DNA of 32,200 nt from an uncultured Sterolibacterium sp. (GTDB lineage: Bacteria; Pseudomonadota; Gammaproteobacteria; Burkholderiales; Rhodocyclaceae): positions 1-32,200 of the forward strand of contig CAIYYX010000039.1 of assembly GCA_903930535.1 (NCBI GenBank). Reading direction: 5' to 3'. Both the position numbers and the translations under genes were made by a program. Shown here piece after piece: positions 7,032 to 15,002 of the stretch (position 1 is its first letter; each line of letters begins with the position of its first letter). The notes beneath the pieces were generated by a model. The model was not told the origin of the DNA and searched no databases. It saw nothing but the letters and a program-made list of their open reading frames with translations.

Positions 7032-8261
7032 TTATGACAATCCGTCAGGGGCAAAGACGATGGCATTCTCGGCGTGATGCATCCTCAGACGGGTTTGTAC
7101 GGATTCATTGAGAATGCGCGCGAAGGCTTCGTGGATGCGCTCCCAGTCATGGCCTTTGATGCTCTCCACGGCGCGGCTCTTCATCCGGGCAATAAGCTCG
7201 GGTTTGGCTTTCGCCATCGCCTCGGCCGCCGCTATGAAGCCGGACTCGTCGCCCGGCTTGGCAAGCAGACCGTTGTCTCCTGCAAGGATCAGTTCCGCCG
7301 CCGCGGCATGGCGGTAGGCTACGACGCAAAGGCCGCTCGCAAGGGCTTCCAGGGTGACGTTGCCGAAGGTTTCAGTGAGGCTGGGAAAGAGGAAAAGGTC
7401 GCCCGAGGCGTAGTGGCGGGCAAGATCCTCACCGGTGCGCATGCCGCAATAGATATGTTCAGGGTGTGCCTGCTGCAGACGCGCCCGCTCCGGGCCGTCC
7501 CCGACGAAGACGAGCCTGGCGGCAGGCAGCCGTGCCCGGATGGCTTCGAAGGCGCGCACGACCAGGGGCAGATTCTTTTCCGCCGCCATGCGCCCGACGT
7601 AAATTACGGCCAAGTCCTTTGCCTCCAGACCCCAGCTTGTCCGCAGTTCCTGCGTGCGGCGCTGCGGGTGAAACAGTTGCGTATCGACGCCGCGGGCGAG
7701 CACCTCGATGCGGCGGTATCCTTGCCCTATCAGTTCGCACCGCAACGATTCGGTCGGCACCAGAGTGAGATCGGTATTGTTGTGGAACTTGCGCAGATAA
7801 GCTTTGATCGGCCGCTTCAACCAGGCAAAACCGTAATGGCGGCTGTAATGATCGAAATTGGTGTGAAAGTCGGAACAGACGGGTAGCTTCAGCATGCGCG
7901 CTGCGGCGATGGCGGACCAGCCGAGCGGTCCCTCGGTCGCCACATGGATCAGGTCCGGCCGCTGCTCCCGCCATAGCCTGACGAGTTGCCGCTTGGCAGG
8001 AAGACCCAGCTTCAATCCCGGATAGCTGGGGATGGGCATGCCTTGAGTCAGCGTATCTGTGGCTGGCGGAGCATCGGCGGGGGATTGGCGCGGCCGCACC
8101 AGTTGTACGAAATGGCCACGGCTACGCAGACCTTCGACCATGCGGCCCAGCGTCATGGCCACACCATTGATTTCGGGCGGATAGGTTTCCGTTACCAGCG
8201 CGATGCGAAGCGGGACCAAGCCTGACTGATGCTCCTCGATCAACAGTGGCAGCTCTCTCAT
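7032..8261 (-). CDS. GT4 glycosyltransferase, probable diacylglycerol glycosyltransferase (Agt-like)
   Basis: The GT-B fold is shown by RIALVTETYPPEINGVAMTL near the N terminus, a middle EVLARGVDTQLFHP linker, YVGRMAAEKNLPLV and the EX7E motif TETFGNVTLE. In its opening it resembles the glycosyltransferases found next to plcP in other proteobacteria, which make mono-glycosyl diacylglycerols under phosphate stress. I start at the ATG at 8261 (409 aa). A GTG at 8330 is in frame, but would add a non-conserved 23-residue extension spanning an inverted repeat that looks regulatory. No clear Shine-Dalgarno precedes either start. It lies 116 bp downstream of dgkA and 3 bp upstream of the second glycosyltransferase, so it is probably cotranscribed with both. 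Confidence 0.88.
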   Translation of the reverse strand: MRELPLLIEEHQSGLVPLRIALVTETYPPEINGVAMTLGRMVEGLRSRGHFVQLVRPRQSPADAPPATDTLTQGMPIPSYPGLKLGLPAKRQLVRLWREQRPDLIHVATEGPLGWSAIAAARMLKLPVCSDFHTNFDHYSRHYGFAWLKRPIKAYLRKFHNNTDLTLVPTESLRCELIGQGYRRIEVLARGVDTQLFHPQRRTQELRTSWGLEAKDLAVIYVGRMAAEKNLPLVVRAFEAIRARLPAARLVFVGDGPERARLQQAHPEHIYCGMRTGEDLARHYASGDLFLFPSLTETFGNVTLEALASGLCVVAYRHAAAAELILAGDNGLLAKPGDESGFIAAAEAMAKAKPELIARMKSRAVESIKGHDWERIHEAFARILNESVQTRLRMHHAENAIVFAPDGLS

Positions 8262-8274
8262 GCCGCCATGTTCG

Positions 8275-8297
8275 AATGATTCTGTGACCGAATCATT
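8275..8297. promoter_or_regulatory. Inverted repeat upstream of the Agt-like gene
   Basis: AATGATTC and GAATCATT form perfect 8-bp arms around a 7-base centre, 13 bases upstream of the chosen start codon at 8261 on the minus strand. It could be an operator or an RNA hairpin in the dgkA-GT intercistronic gap. It does not match a Pho box. Confidence 0.4.
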
Positions 8298-8377
8298 ACA
8301 TGCAGATGATTGTTTCGTGACGGTAAGCACTTTACAGGCACCAGTGCCCTGGGTTGTCCGCTGGACAACGACGGGAA

Positions 8378-8746
8378 CTAGCCGAGCAGCACCAGAGCCC
8401 AGACCACAGCGACGTTGAAGAGCGAGATCAGCACCGCTGCGCTGCCGATATCCTTTGCCCGCTTGGCGAGCAGGTGGTCATCCAGAGAGATGCGGTCGAC
8501 CGCCGCCTCGATGGCAGAGTTCAGGAGTTCGACGATGAGAACAAGGAGCACGCTCCCTATCATCAGGGCGCGTCCTATGCCGGTGGCCGGCAGGATGAGC
8601 GCCAGGGGAATGAGAACCACTGCGAGATGTGTTTCCTGGCGGAAGGCGTCCTCGTGGCGGTAGGCGGCGGCCAGTCCGGCAGCGGAATAATGGCAGGCAT
8701 TCCACAGGCGTTTCAGGCCTGTCTTGCCTTTATAGGGGCTTTCCAT
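8378..8746 (-). CDS. dgkA: Diacylglycerol kinase
   Basis: The 122-aa protein has the length and three-helix membrane layout of E. coli DgkA. Conserved pieces include HEDAFRQE in the first amphipathic region, ELLNSAIEAAVDRIS with the catalytic glutamates, and HLLAKRAKDIGSAAVL with the lysine near the active site. It phosphorylates diacylglycerol to phosphatidic acid with ATP at the inner membrane. A GGAG five bases before the ATG supports the start. It lies divergent from pstS and upstream of two glycosyltransferases. In this context it would compete with them for diacylglycerol, deciding between phospholipid resynthesis and glycolipid. I found no Pho box facing this gene in the 187-bp divergent region. 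Confidence 0.95.
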   Translation of the reverse strand: MESPYKGKTGLKRLWNACHYSAAGLAAAYRHEDAFRQETHLAVVLIPLALILPATGIGRALMIGSVLLVLIVELLNSAIEAAVDRISLDDHLLAKRAKDIGSAAVLISLFNVAVVWALVLLG

Positions 8747-8865
8747 GTCTCTCCAAGGGTGAGTTTAATAACAGGCAAGAATACCGGCTCAGTATTATCT
8801 TTTGATGAAACAGGGCAGCCGAGGTCAAGATTGCTGCACTGCGCTATCATTATGGCCGGTGGATG

Positions 8866-8899
8866 CTGTCACGCTTCTGTCACATTGACTGGCTAATAT
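8866..8899 (+). promoter_or_regulatory. Pho box and -10 of the pst operon
   Basis: CTGTCAC-GCTT-CTGTCAC (8866-8883) is two perfect copies of the Pho-box 7-mer with a 4-bp spacer. The -10 element TAATAT (8894-8899) follows after 10 bp, replacing the need for a -35, as in PhoB-activated promoters. The pstS ATG is 34 bp beyond the hexamer, with GAGGT as ribosome-binding site. Confidence 0.88.
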
Positions 8900-8933
8900 C
8901 CGTTCGTCTGAAATCCACCCTGTCGAGGTCAAT

Positions 8934-9986
8934 ATGATATTCAAGCAGATCAAACGCTTCACCCTGTCGGTCGCGGCTGTTGCCTGCACCTTCGGCTTTG
9001 CAACTGTGCAGGCCGCCGAGATCACCGGCGCTGGCGCCACTTTCCCCGCGCCGATTTACGGCAAATGGGCTGAGGCCTACCAGAAGGCCACTGCCAACAA
9101 GATCAACTACCAGTCCATCGGCTCCGGTGGCGGCATCAAGCAGATCACTGCCAAGACCGTGGATTTCGGTGCGTCCGACATGCCCATGACCTCGGTTGAA
9201 CTCGACAAGAACGGCCTGGTGCAGTTTCCGGCGGTGATCGGCGGCGAAGTCATCGTGGTCAATATCGCCGGGCTCAAGCCGGGCGAGATGCGCTTGACGC
9301 CGGCGGTGCTGGCCGACATTTATCTCGGCAAGATCACCAAGTGGAACGACAAGGCGATCGTCGAGTTGAACCCCAAGCTTTCCCTGCCGGATCAGTTGAT
9401 CGCTGTCGTGCGCCGGGCCGATGGCTCGGGCACGACCTTCATCTTTACCAACTACCTGTCCAAGGTCAGCCCCGAGTGGAAGCAGAAAGTCGGTGAGGGT
9501 ACCGCCGTGCAATGGCCGCTGGGCTTGGGCGGCAAGGGTAACGAGGGAGTCTCGGCTTTTGTCCAGCGCATTCCCGGATCGATCGGCTACGTCGAGTATG
9601 CCTATTCCAAGCAGAACAAGATGACTTACACGCTCTTGCAGAATGCCGACGGCAATTATCCCGTGCCCGGCGACGCGAGTTTCAAGGCCGCCGCCGTCAA
9701 AGCCGACTGGACGAAGTCTGCCTTCTACGAAATTCTCACCAACGAACCGGGCAAGGATGCCTGGCCGATCACCGGCGCCACCTTCATCCTGATGCAAAAG
9801 GTTCAGGACAAGCCAGCTCAGGCTGCCGAAGTGCTGAAGTTCTTCGACTGGGCCTACAAGAACGGCGGCAAACTGGCTGACGAGCTCGACTATGTCGCGC
9901 TGCCCGATGCTTTGGTCAAGTTGATCCATAGCTCCTGGGCCAGCATCAAGGATGCCTCTGGCAAGCCGGTTTATTCCGGTAAATGA
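8934..9986 (+). CDS. pstS: Periplasmic phosphate-binding protein
   Basis: The 350-aa protein starts with a classical signal peptide (basic MIFKQIKR, hydrophobic core, likely cleavage after VQA) and continues with [16 protein letters not shown], the usual start of mature PstS. Phosphate-contacting segments are visible as [15 protein letters not shown] and [10 protein letters not shown]. It captures phosphate in the periplasm and delivers it to PstCA. It is the first gene of pstSCAB and is driven by a strong Pho box. A GC-rich hairpin separates it from pstC and would favour a higher level of its mRNA than of the permease genes. Confidence 0.97.
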   Translation: MIFKQIKRFTLSVAAVACTFGFATVQAAEITGAGATFPAPIYGKWAEAYQKATANKINYQSIGSGGGIKQITAKTVDFGASDMPMTSVELDKNGLVQFPAVIGGEVIVVNIAGLKPGEMRLTPAVLADIYLGKITKWNDKAIVELNPKLSLPDQLIAVVRRADGSGTTFIFTNYLSKVSPEWKQKVGEGTAVQWPLGLGGKGNEGVSAFVQRIPGSIGYVEYAYSKQNKMTYTLLQNADGNYPVPGDASFKAAAVKADWTKSAFYEILTNEPGKDAWPITGATFILMQKVQDKPAQAAEVLKFFDWAYKNGGKLADELDYVALPDALVKLIHSSWASIKDASGKPVYSGK

Positions 9987-9997
9987 TGCATTGTCCG

Positions 9998-10025
9998 CCG
10001 CGCCGGATCTCTTTCGCCGGCGCGG
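9998..10025 (+). terminator. Intercistronic hairpin between pstS and pstC (attenuator or mRNA-stabilising, no T-run)
   Basis: CCGCGCCGG (9998-10006) and CCGGCGCGG (10017-10025) are perfect 9-bp arms around a 10-base loop. No T-run follows (gcttaaagg), so it is not a full intrinsic terminator. A stable hairpin after the binding-protein gene is common in ABC operons and protects the upstream message. Confidence 0.55.
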
Positions 10026-10051
10026 GCTTAAAGGGAATTCGATAGCGAATC

Positions 10052-11005
10052 ATGGCCGATAGCACTAAGCGGAAAACCAGCCTGGGCGACTGGGTATTTT
10101 TCAACCTGACGCGCCTGTTTGCGCTGCTCACGCTGCTGATCCTGCTCGGCATCCTCTCTTCGCTGGTCTACGGCGCCCTGCCCTCGATCGAGAAGTTCGG
10201 CATGAGCTTCCTCTGGACTCGCGGGTGGAATCCGCCGATGGAAGAGTTCGGCGGTTTGGTGCATATCTATGGCACCCTGGTCACTTCCCTGATCGCCCTC
10301 ATCATCGCCGTGCCGGTCTCTTTCGGCATCGCCTTGTTCCTCACAGAGTTGTCGCCGGCTTGGCTGCGCCGCCCGCTCGGCGTGGCCATCGAACTCTTGG
10401 CGGGCATCCCCAGCATCGTCTATGGCATGTGGGGACTGCTGGTTTTCGCGCCCCTGTTCGGCCAGTATATCCAGCCATTTCTCGCCGCCACCCTGGGCCA
10501 TGTACCTTTTGTCGGCAGGCTCTTCCAGGGCGCTCCGATGGGCATCGGCCTGCTCTCCGCCGGGGTGATTCTCTCGATCATGATCATTCCCTTCATCGCT
10601 TCGGTGATGCGCGACGTGTTCGAGGTGACGCCGGCCATTCTGAAGGAATCGGCCTACGCCGTTGGCGCCACGACCTGGGAGGTGGTCTGGAATGTGGTCT
10701 TGCCCTTCACCCGGGTGGGCGTCATCGGCGGCATCATGCTCGGCCTGGGCCGCGCGCTCGGGGAAACCATGGCGGTGACTTTCGTGATCGGAAATTCGGA
10801 TCAACTCGACACCTCGTCCCTGTATGCCGCCGGCAACTCCATCGCCTCGGCCCTGGCCAACGAGTTCACCGAGGCGGTCTCGCCTGTCCATACTTCAGCA
10901 TTGATCGAACTGGGTCTGGTGCTGTTCCTGATCACCTTCGTCGTGCTGGTGTTTTCCAAGCTGTTGCTGATGCAACTGGCCAAACAAGCGGGCAAAAGGA
11001 CCTGA
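10052..11005 (+). CDS. pstC: Phosphate ABC transporter permease PstC
   Basis: This 317-aa inner-membrane protein has six predicted hydrophobic segments and a long periplasmic loop after the first (residues 45-65, containing [13 protein letters not shown]). The cytoplasmic coupling motif of binding-protein-dependent permeases is seen as [21 protein letters not shown] (about residues 199-219), followed by [12 protein letters not shown]. It forms the translocation channel with PstA. The first residues ([22 protein letters not shown]) are typical of PstC. It lies 2 bp upstream of pstA. Confidence 0.96.
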   Translation: MADSTKRKTSLGDWVFFNLTRLFALLTLLILLGILSSLVYGALPSIEKFGMSFLWTRGWNPPMEEFGGLVHIYGTLVTSLIALIIAVPVSFGIALFLTELSPAWLRRPLGVAIELLAGIPSIVYGMWGLLVFAPLFGQYIQPFLAATLGHVPFVGRLFQGAPMGIGLLSAGVILSIMIIPFIASVMRDVFEVTPAILKESAYAVGATTWEVVWNVVLPFTRVGVIGGIMLGLGRALGETMAVTFVIGNSDQLDTSSLYAAGNSIASALANEFTEAVSPVHTSALIELGLVLFLITFVVLVFSKLLLMQLAKQAGKRT

Positions 11006-11007
11006 TC

Positions 11008-11841
11008 ATGGACCTCAGACGCCGCCGCAAGCTCATCAACTTCGTCGCCTTGTTGCTGTCGATGCTGGCCGTTGCCTTCGGCCTGTTCTGGCTGTTCTGG
11101 ATCCTGATCGATGTCTTCCAGTTGGGTGTCTCCGCCATTCAGTGGAGTCTTTTTACCCAGATGACGCCGCCCCCGGGCAGCGAGGGCGGACTGTTGAATG
11201 CCATCGCCGGCAGCCTGATCCAGGTTGGCCTCGCGACCTTGATCGGTACTCCCTTCGGCGTTCTGGCCGGCGTTTATCTGGCCGAGTACGGCGGCCATAC
11301 CTGGCTCGGCAAGACCACGCTGTTCATCAACGATATCCTGCTCTCGGCGCCATCCATCGTCATCGGCCTGTTCGTCTATGCCGTGTATGTGTCCCAGGTC
11401 AAACACTTCTCGGCCCTCGCCGGGGTGTTCGCCCTGGCGCTGCTGGTCATCCCGGTGGTCATCCGCACCACCGAGAACATGCTGGTGCTGGTGCCCGACA
11501 GCCTGCGCGAAGCGGTGTTTGCGCTGGGGACGCCGAAATGGAAGGTGATCACCAAGGTGACCTTGCGCGCCTCGATGGCCGGCATCGTCACCGGCATTCT
11601 GCTTGCCGTGGCGAGGATTTCCGGCGAGACGGCGCCGCTGCTGTTCACCTCGCTGTCGAATCAGTTCTGGACGCTCGATCTCGACAAACCGATGGCGACC
11701 CTGCCGGTGACCATTTTCAAGTTCGCCATGAGCCCGTTCGCCGACTGGCAACGCATGGCCTGGGCCGGCGTCTTCCTGATCACGCTCGGGGTCCTCGGCC
11801 TCAACATCCTGGCGCGCGTCTTCTTCCGCCAGAAACGCTAA
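11008..11841 (+). CDS. pstA: Phosphate ABC transporter permease PstA
   Basis: The 277-aa permease has six hydrophobic segments. Its ABC-coupling loop reads [20 protein letters not shown] (about residues 169-188), followed by [13 protein letters not shown], the PstA counterpart of the PstC 'GRALGET' segment. I chose the ATG at 11008, two bases after the pstC stop, because it gives the normal PstA length; the frame is open upstream only as an overlap with pstC. It pairs with PstC in the membrane and with PstB on the cytoplasmic side. Confidence 0.96.
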   Translation: MDLRRRRKLINFVALLLSMLAVAFGLFWLFWILIDVFQLGVSAIQWSLFTQMTPPPGSEGGLLNAIAGSLIQVGLATLIGTPFGVLAGVYLAEYGGHTWLGKTTLFINDILLSAPSIVIGLFVYAVYVSQVKHFSALAGVFALALLVIPVVIRTTENMLVLVPDSLREAVFALGTPKWKVITKVTLRASMAGIVTGILLAVARISGETAPLLFTSLSNQFWTLDLDKPMATLPVTIFKFAMSPFADWQRMAWAGVFLITLGVLGLNILARVFFRQKR

Positions 11842-11859
11842 TCGAGAAACCACCCGAGC

Positions 11860-12654
11860 ATGAATGAAACCATGACCAATGACCTTCCGGCTGCCGCCCT
11901 GACGACGCAGATCTCATTCAGAAACTTCAACTTCTATTACGGCAAGTATCACGCCCTGAAGACCATCAATCTCGACATTTTCCGCACCCAGGTGACGGCC
12001 TTCATCGGACCTTCCGGCTGCGGCAAGTCGACGCTGTTGCGCACCATGAACCGCATGTACGACCTCTATCCGGACCAGCGCGCGGAAGGCTCGCTGCTCC
12101 TGGATGGCATGGACATCCTCGACAAAAGTGTCGACATCAATCTTCTGCGAGCCCGCGTCGGCATGGTGTTCCAGAAACCGACGCCCTTCCCGATGTCCAT
12201 CTATGACAACATTGCCTTCGGCGTGAACCTGCAGGAGCGGCTCTCGCGCGGGCAGATGGAAGACAGGGTCGAATGGGCATTGAAGAAGGCGGCGTTGTGG
12301 GACGAGGTAAAAAACATACTCAACCAGAGCGGCATGAGCCTCTCCGGCGGGCAGCAGCAGCGTCTGTGCATCGCGCGCGGCATCGCCGTCAAGCCCGAGG
12401 TGCTGTTGCTCGATGAGCCAACCTCGGCGCTCGACCCGATCTCGACCATGCGCATCGAGGAGCTGATCGCCGAGCTCAAGGCAGAATTCACCATCGTCAT
12501 CGTCACCCACAACATGCAGCAGGCGGCGCGCAGATCCGACTATACGGCTTACATGTACCTGGGCGAACTGGTCGAGTACGGCGTTACCGACCAGATTTTC
12601 ATCAAGCCCCAGAAGAAGCAGACCGAGGACTATATAACTGGCAGGTTTGGCTGA
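11860..12654 (+). CDS. pstB: Phosphate ABC transporter ATPase PstB
   Basis: The 264-aa ATPase shows Walker [11 protein letters not shown]-loop [13 protein letters not shown], signature LSGGQQQR, Walker [13 protein letters not shown] and switch histidine IVTHNMQQA. It powers PstCA. The C terminus ([11 protein letters not shown]) matches the normal PstB end, so the protein is complete, but its last codons double as the left arm of a perfect 17-bp hairpin that places the stop codon in the loop. No phoU follows, although phoU often does; a repeat array takes its place. ATGs at 11860 and 11872 are both possible; the first was kept. Confidence 0.97.
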   Translation: MNETMTNDLPAAALTTQISFRNFNFYYGKYHALKTINLDIFRTQVTAFIGPSGCGKSTLLRTMNRMYDLYPDQRAEGSLLLDGMDILDKSVDINLLRARVGMVFQKPTPFPMSIYDNIAFGVNLQERLSRGQMEDRVEWALKKAALWDEVKNILNQSGMSLSGGQQQRLCIARGIAVKPEVLLLDEPTSALDPISTMRIEELIAELKAEFTIVIVTHNMQQAARRSDYTAYMYLGELVEYGVTDQIFIKPQKKQTEDYITGRFG

Positions 12655-12670
12655 ACCTGCCAGTTATATA
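12631..12670 (+). terminator. Perfect hairpin spanning the pstB stop codon
   Basis: TATATAACTGGCAGGTT (12631-12647) is exactly complementary to AACCTGCCAGTTATATA (12654-12670), with a six-base loop TGGCTG. The TGA stop (12652-12654) sits at the loop edge. It lacks a T-run, so it may block 3' exonucleases or pause RNA polymerase instead of terminating by itself. Confidence 0.55.
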
Positions 12671-12930
12671 GCGGCGAAGGCTAACGTGGGCGTTGCCCAC
12701 GTTAAGGCGCACAGCGCCGGCCGGAGTCACTACATCAAGGTTTGGCTGAACCTGCCAGTTATATAGCGGCGAAGGCTAACGTGGGCGTTGCCCACGTTAA
12801 GGCGCACAGCGCCGGCCGGAGTCACTACATCAAAGTTTGGCTGAACCTGCCAGTTATATAGCGGCGAAGCCGCGGCGGGAGCCATTCCATCAAAGTTCGG
12901 TTGAACCAACCGGTTAGGTAACGGCGGACG
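12643..12930 (+). repeat. Tandem array with a 95-bp unit, starting in the pstB 3' end
   Basis: Copies run 12643-12737 and 12738-12832 (95 bp each, identical by eye). A third shortened copy at 12833-12892 lacks about 35 bp, and a degenerate fourth copy starts near 12893. Each full unit begins AGGTTTGGCTGAACC and contains a 10-bp-arm hairpin, TAACGTGGGC-gtt-GCCCACGTTA (12682-12704 in copy 1). The missing 35 bp in copy 3 remove this hairpin. The first twelve bases of copy 1 are the last codons of pstB. No unique spacers occur, so it is not a CRISPR. Confidence 0.9.
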
Positions 12931-12938
12931 CTAGATTG

Positions 12939-13008
12939 GTAGGTCGGCCTTCAGGCCGACATGTGCTACACGAAACGCTTTCAGTCGTCGGCCAGAAGGC
13001 CGACCTAC
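12939..13008. repeat. REP/BIME-like palindrome pair
   Basis: Two hairpins, GTCGGCC-TTCA-GGCCGAC (12943-12960) and GTCGGCC-AGAA-GGCCGAC (12987-13004), lie head to head. The outer sequences GTAGGTCGGCCTTC (12939-12952) and GAAGGCCGACCTAC (12995-13008) are also exact inverted repeats. This is the layout of extragenic REP/BIME elements. A further stretch at 13016-13055 resembles the tail of the 95-bp array. The hairpins lie at the 3' side of the minus-strand ferritin-like gene and may also end its transcript. Confidence 0.75.
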
Positions 13009-13050
13009 GGCTGTGCAGGTTAAGCGGCGAGGCCGCGGCGGCCAGACGTG

Positions 13051-13572
13051 CTACAACGCTGGCGTATCGACGTCGTCCGGGTCCACCGTTGCTTCCATGC
13101 TGTCCGGGTATTTCGCCTTCTGCGCATTCAAGAGCCCCTGATGTGTGGCTTCTTCGTCCCTGAGTTCCTCGAAGAGTTTGCGCACGTCCGGATCCTTGAT
13201 GCCAGGCAATGCTTCGTTGAAAAAGTCGTAGGCTTTGACTTCGGACTCCATCGCCACCTCCAGCGCATGGCGTGTCGACATGTAAGCTCTGGGTTTGCTC
13301 ATGCCCGGGGCTTCGACTTCCTCTATCATTTCGGCGCTTATGCGTGAGGGGGCATCGCGAAAAAGCGCCCGCCTTCTTGCTGCCAGCTCAGTGCCGTGCC
13401 GCTGCTCGTTGCGCGCCATCATGGCAAAGAAGTCCGCGGCATCGCCGCGCTCGCCCCCTCCGAGCTGGGCGGCAAACACCCGGTAACGCTCTTCTGCTTC
13501 CTTCTCGATCAGCACGGCCAGATCGAGTGCATCCTGCAGCGTCAGTGTTGCAACATCCAACTTGGCAGCCAT
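13051..13572 (-). CDS. Ferritin-like diiron (rubrerythrin-type) protein
   Basis: The 173-aa four-helix-bundle protein carries two copies of a Glu...ExxH pattern: IEKEAEERY with NEQRHG in the first half, and AMESEVKAYDFF with EEATHQ in the second. This is the ligand set of ferritin-like diiron sites. No rubredoxin Cys4 domain follows; the C terminus is acidic (DPDDVDTPAL). The likely role is peroxide reduction or iron handling in the cytoplasm. I chose the ATG at 13572 because AAGGA lies seven bases upstream; the frame is open ten codons further. It is divergent from tpiA. Members of this group are often linked to oxidative stress, but no regulator site is clear. Confidence 0.88.
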   Translation of the reverse strand: MAAKLDVATLTLQDALDLAVLIEKEAEERYRVFAAQLGGGERGDAADFFAMMARNEQRHGTELAARRRALFRDAPSRISAEMIEEVEAPGMSKPRAYMSTRHALEVAMESEVKAYDFFNEALPGIKDPDVRKLFEELRDEEATHQGLLNAQKAKYPDSMEATVDPDDVDTPAL

Positions 13573-13712
13573 GGTTTTTCCTTCGGAATAGGGTGTTGCC
13601 AATAATATCCCATGCCTTCAGCAGCGTAAGCCGATAATGCTCATTCGCCTGTGATCATTGGCCATACCCTGACCGGCTGCCTGAAGAGGTCGGCTCAACC
13701 ACAGGTGCGACA

Positions 13713-13742
13713 TTGACCCGCCCGGCCGCAGGCCGTTATAAT
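13713..13742 (+). promoter_or_regulatory. Sigma-70 promoter of tpiA-secG
   Basis: TTGACC (13713-13718) and a consensus TATAAT (13737-13742) are separated by 18 bp, and the tpiA ATG lies 28 bp downstream of the -10. Confidence 0.75.
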
Positions 13743-13770
13743 TACACTGTTTATCTGTCGCGGAACAAAA

Positions 13771-14517
13771 ATGCGCGCCAAACTCGTCGCCGGCAACTGG
13801 AAGATGTATGGCAGCCTCGCTGCCAACCTGAAACTGCTCACGCACATCAAGGAGGCTGCAGCCGGTCTCCGCTGTGGAGCGGCGGTATGCGTGCCCTTTC
13901 CCTATCTGGAGCAGGCGCGCAGTGCGCTTTCCGGAACGTCGGTGGCCTGGGGCGGCCAGAATGTTTCCGAACATGAAGAGGGCGCCTATACGGGAGAAGT
14001 TTCCGCGGCGATGTTGCAGGAGTTCGGCTGTCGCTATGTCCTCGTCGGTCATTCGGAACGGCGTGCGCTCTTCGCCGAGAGCGATAGCACGGTTGCCGCA
14101 AAGTTTGCGCAGGCGCAGCGGGCAGGCCTCATTCCCATACTCTGCGTCGGCGAAACCCTGGCAGAGCGCGAAGACGGGGTCACGGCTGCCGTGGTGACGC
14201 GCCAGCTTGACGCGGTGCTCAATGACTCGGGCGTTGCCGCTCTCTCCCGCGCCGTGCTGGCTTACGAGCCGGTCTGGGCGATAGGCACGGGAAAGACGGC
14301 GTCGCCTGAGCAGGCGCAGGAAGTGCATGCGCTGATACGCGCGCGCGTCGCGCAGAGTGCGGCCGCGGTGGCAGAGGGACTGCAGATTCTTTATGGCGGC
14401 AGCGTCAAGCCGGGCAATGCGCGGGAGTTGTTCGCCATGCCCGATATAGACGGCGGCCTGGTAGGCGGTGCATCTTTGGTGGCAGAGGACTTTTTGGCGA
14501 TTTGCGCCGCTGCCTAA
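13771..14517 (+). CDS. tpiA: Triosephosphate isomerase
   Basis: This 248-aa TIM-barrel enzyme interconverts glyceraldehyde-3-phosphate and dihydroxyacetone phosphate in glycolysis and gluconeogenesis. The active-site residues are visible: NWKM (Asn and Lys near residue 10), VGHSERR (electrophilic His), [12 protein letters not shown] (catalytic Glu and the mobile loop) and the phosphate-binding YGGSVKPGN and GGLVGGASL. The length is normal. It is followed by secG 23 bp later, as in many betaproteobacteria, and has a near-consensus promoter. Confidence 0.98.
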   Translation: MRAKLVAGNWKMYGSLAANLKLLTHIKEAAAGLRCGAAVCVPFPYLEQARSALSGTSVAWGGQNVSEHEEGAYTGEVSAAMLQEFGCRYVLVGHSERRALFAESDSTVAAKFAQAQRAGLIPILCVGETLAEREDGVTAAVVTRQLDAVLNDSGVAALSRAVLAYEPVWAIGTGKTASPEQAQEVHALIRARVAQSAAAVAEGLQILYGGSVKPGNARELFAMPDIDGGLVGGASLVAEDFLAICAAA

Positions 14518-14540
14518 ATTTTCAGTTTAAGGACATTTCA

Positions 14541-14897
14541 ATGAACGGTATTCTTTTCCCCCTGGTGCTGACGCTGCATATCCTCGTCGGCCTCTCCGTC
14601 ATCGGCCTGGTGTTGCTTCAGCACGGCAAGGGCGCCGACATGGGCGCGGCCTTCGGCAGCGGCGCCTCCGGCAGCCTGTTCGGCGCCTCCGGGTCGGCCA
14701 ACTTCATGTCGCGCACCACGGCCTGGTTTGCCGCTGTGTTCTTCGCCACCAGCCTGGGCTTGAGCTATATGGCCACGAACCGGACGCAGACCACCGGCAG
14801 TGTGATGGATGCCGCAAAGACCGAGACTGTCCCCGCCATGCCCGAAGCGCCGGTATCGGCGCCCGCTGACTCCAAGACCAAGGACATTCCTAAGTAG
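14541..14897 (+). CDS. secG: Preprotein translocase subunit SecG
   Basis: The 118-aa protein has two hydrophobic segments (about residues 5-25 and 55-75) joined by the conserved cytoplasmic loop LLQHGKGADMGAAFGSGASGS (about 24-44) typical of SecG, then a low-complexity Ala/Pro-rich tail common in betaproteobacterial versions. It belongs to the SecYEG translocon in the inner membrane. The AAGGA upstream of the ATG at 14541 decides the start; an in-frame upstream ATG at 14502 overlaps tpiA and is rejected. In related genomes tRNA-Leu and nuo usually come next; here the frd module lies between. Confidence 0.96.
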   Translation: MNGILFPLVLTLHILVGLSVIGLVLLQHGKGADMGAAFGSGASGSLFGASGSANFMSRTTAWFAAVFFATSLGLSYMATNRTQTTGSVMDAAKTETVPAMPEAPVSAPADSKTKDIPK

Positions 14898-14925
14898 TGC
14901 TGCACCGTGATCAGTGCGCTAGCGA

Positions 14926-14966
14926 TTGACATAAATCAAATCAGTCAGCCGGTCCGGAAGTAACAT
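14926..14966 (+). promoter_or_regulatory. FNR-type box and -10 upstream of the methyltransferase-frd operon
   Basis: TTGAC-ATAA-ATCAA (14926-14939) differs from the FNR/Anr consensus TTGAT-N4-ATCAA by one base. A TAACAT -10 lies at 14961-14966. With a start about 7 bases later (near 14973), the box centre is at about -41, the class II activator position. This predicts anaerobic activation of the frd operon. Confidence 0.72.
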
Positions 14967-15002
14967 AGGCGTCATTCATCGATTAGGGAATGTCTGAATA
15001 AG

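Noticed and set aside
8262..8330. GTG at 8330 as the start of the glycosyltransferase
   Set aside because: It adds 23 residues with no family similarity over a perfect inverted repeat, with no Shine-Dalgarno; the ATG at 8261 is simpler, though the longer form is not excluded.
12643..12930. CRISPR array
   Set aside because: The units are 95 bp, contiguous and without unique spacers, and there are only about three copies.
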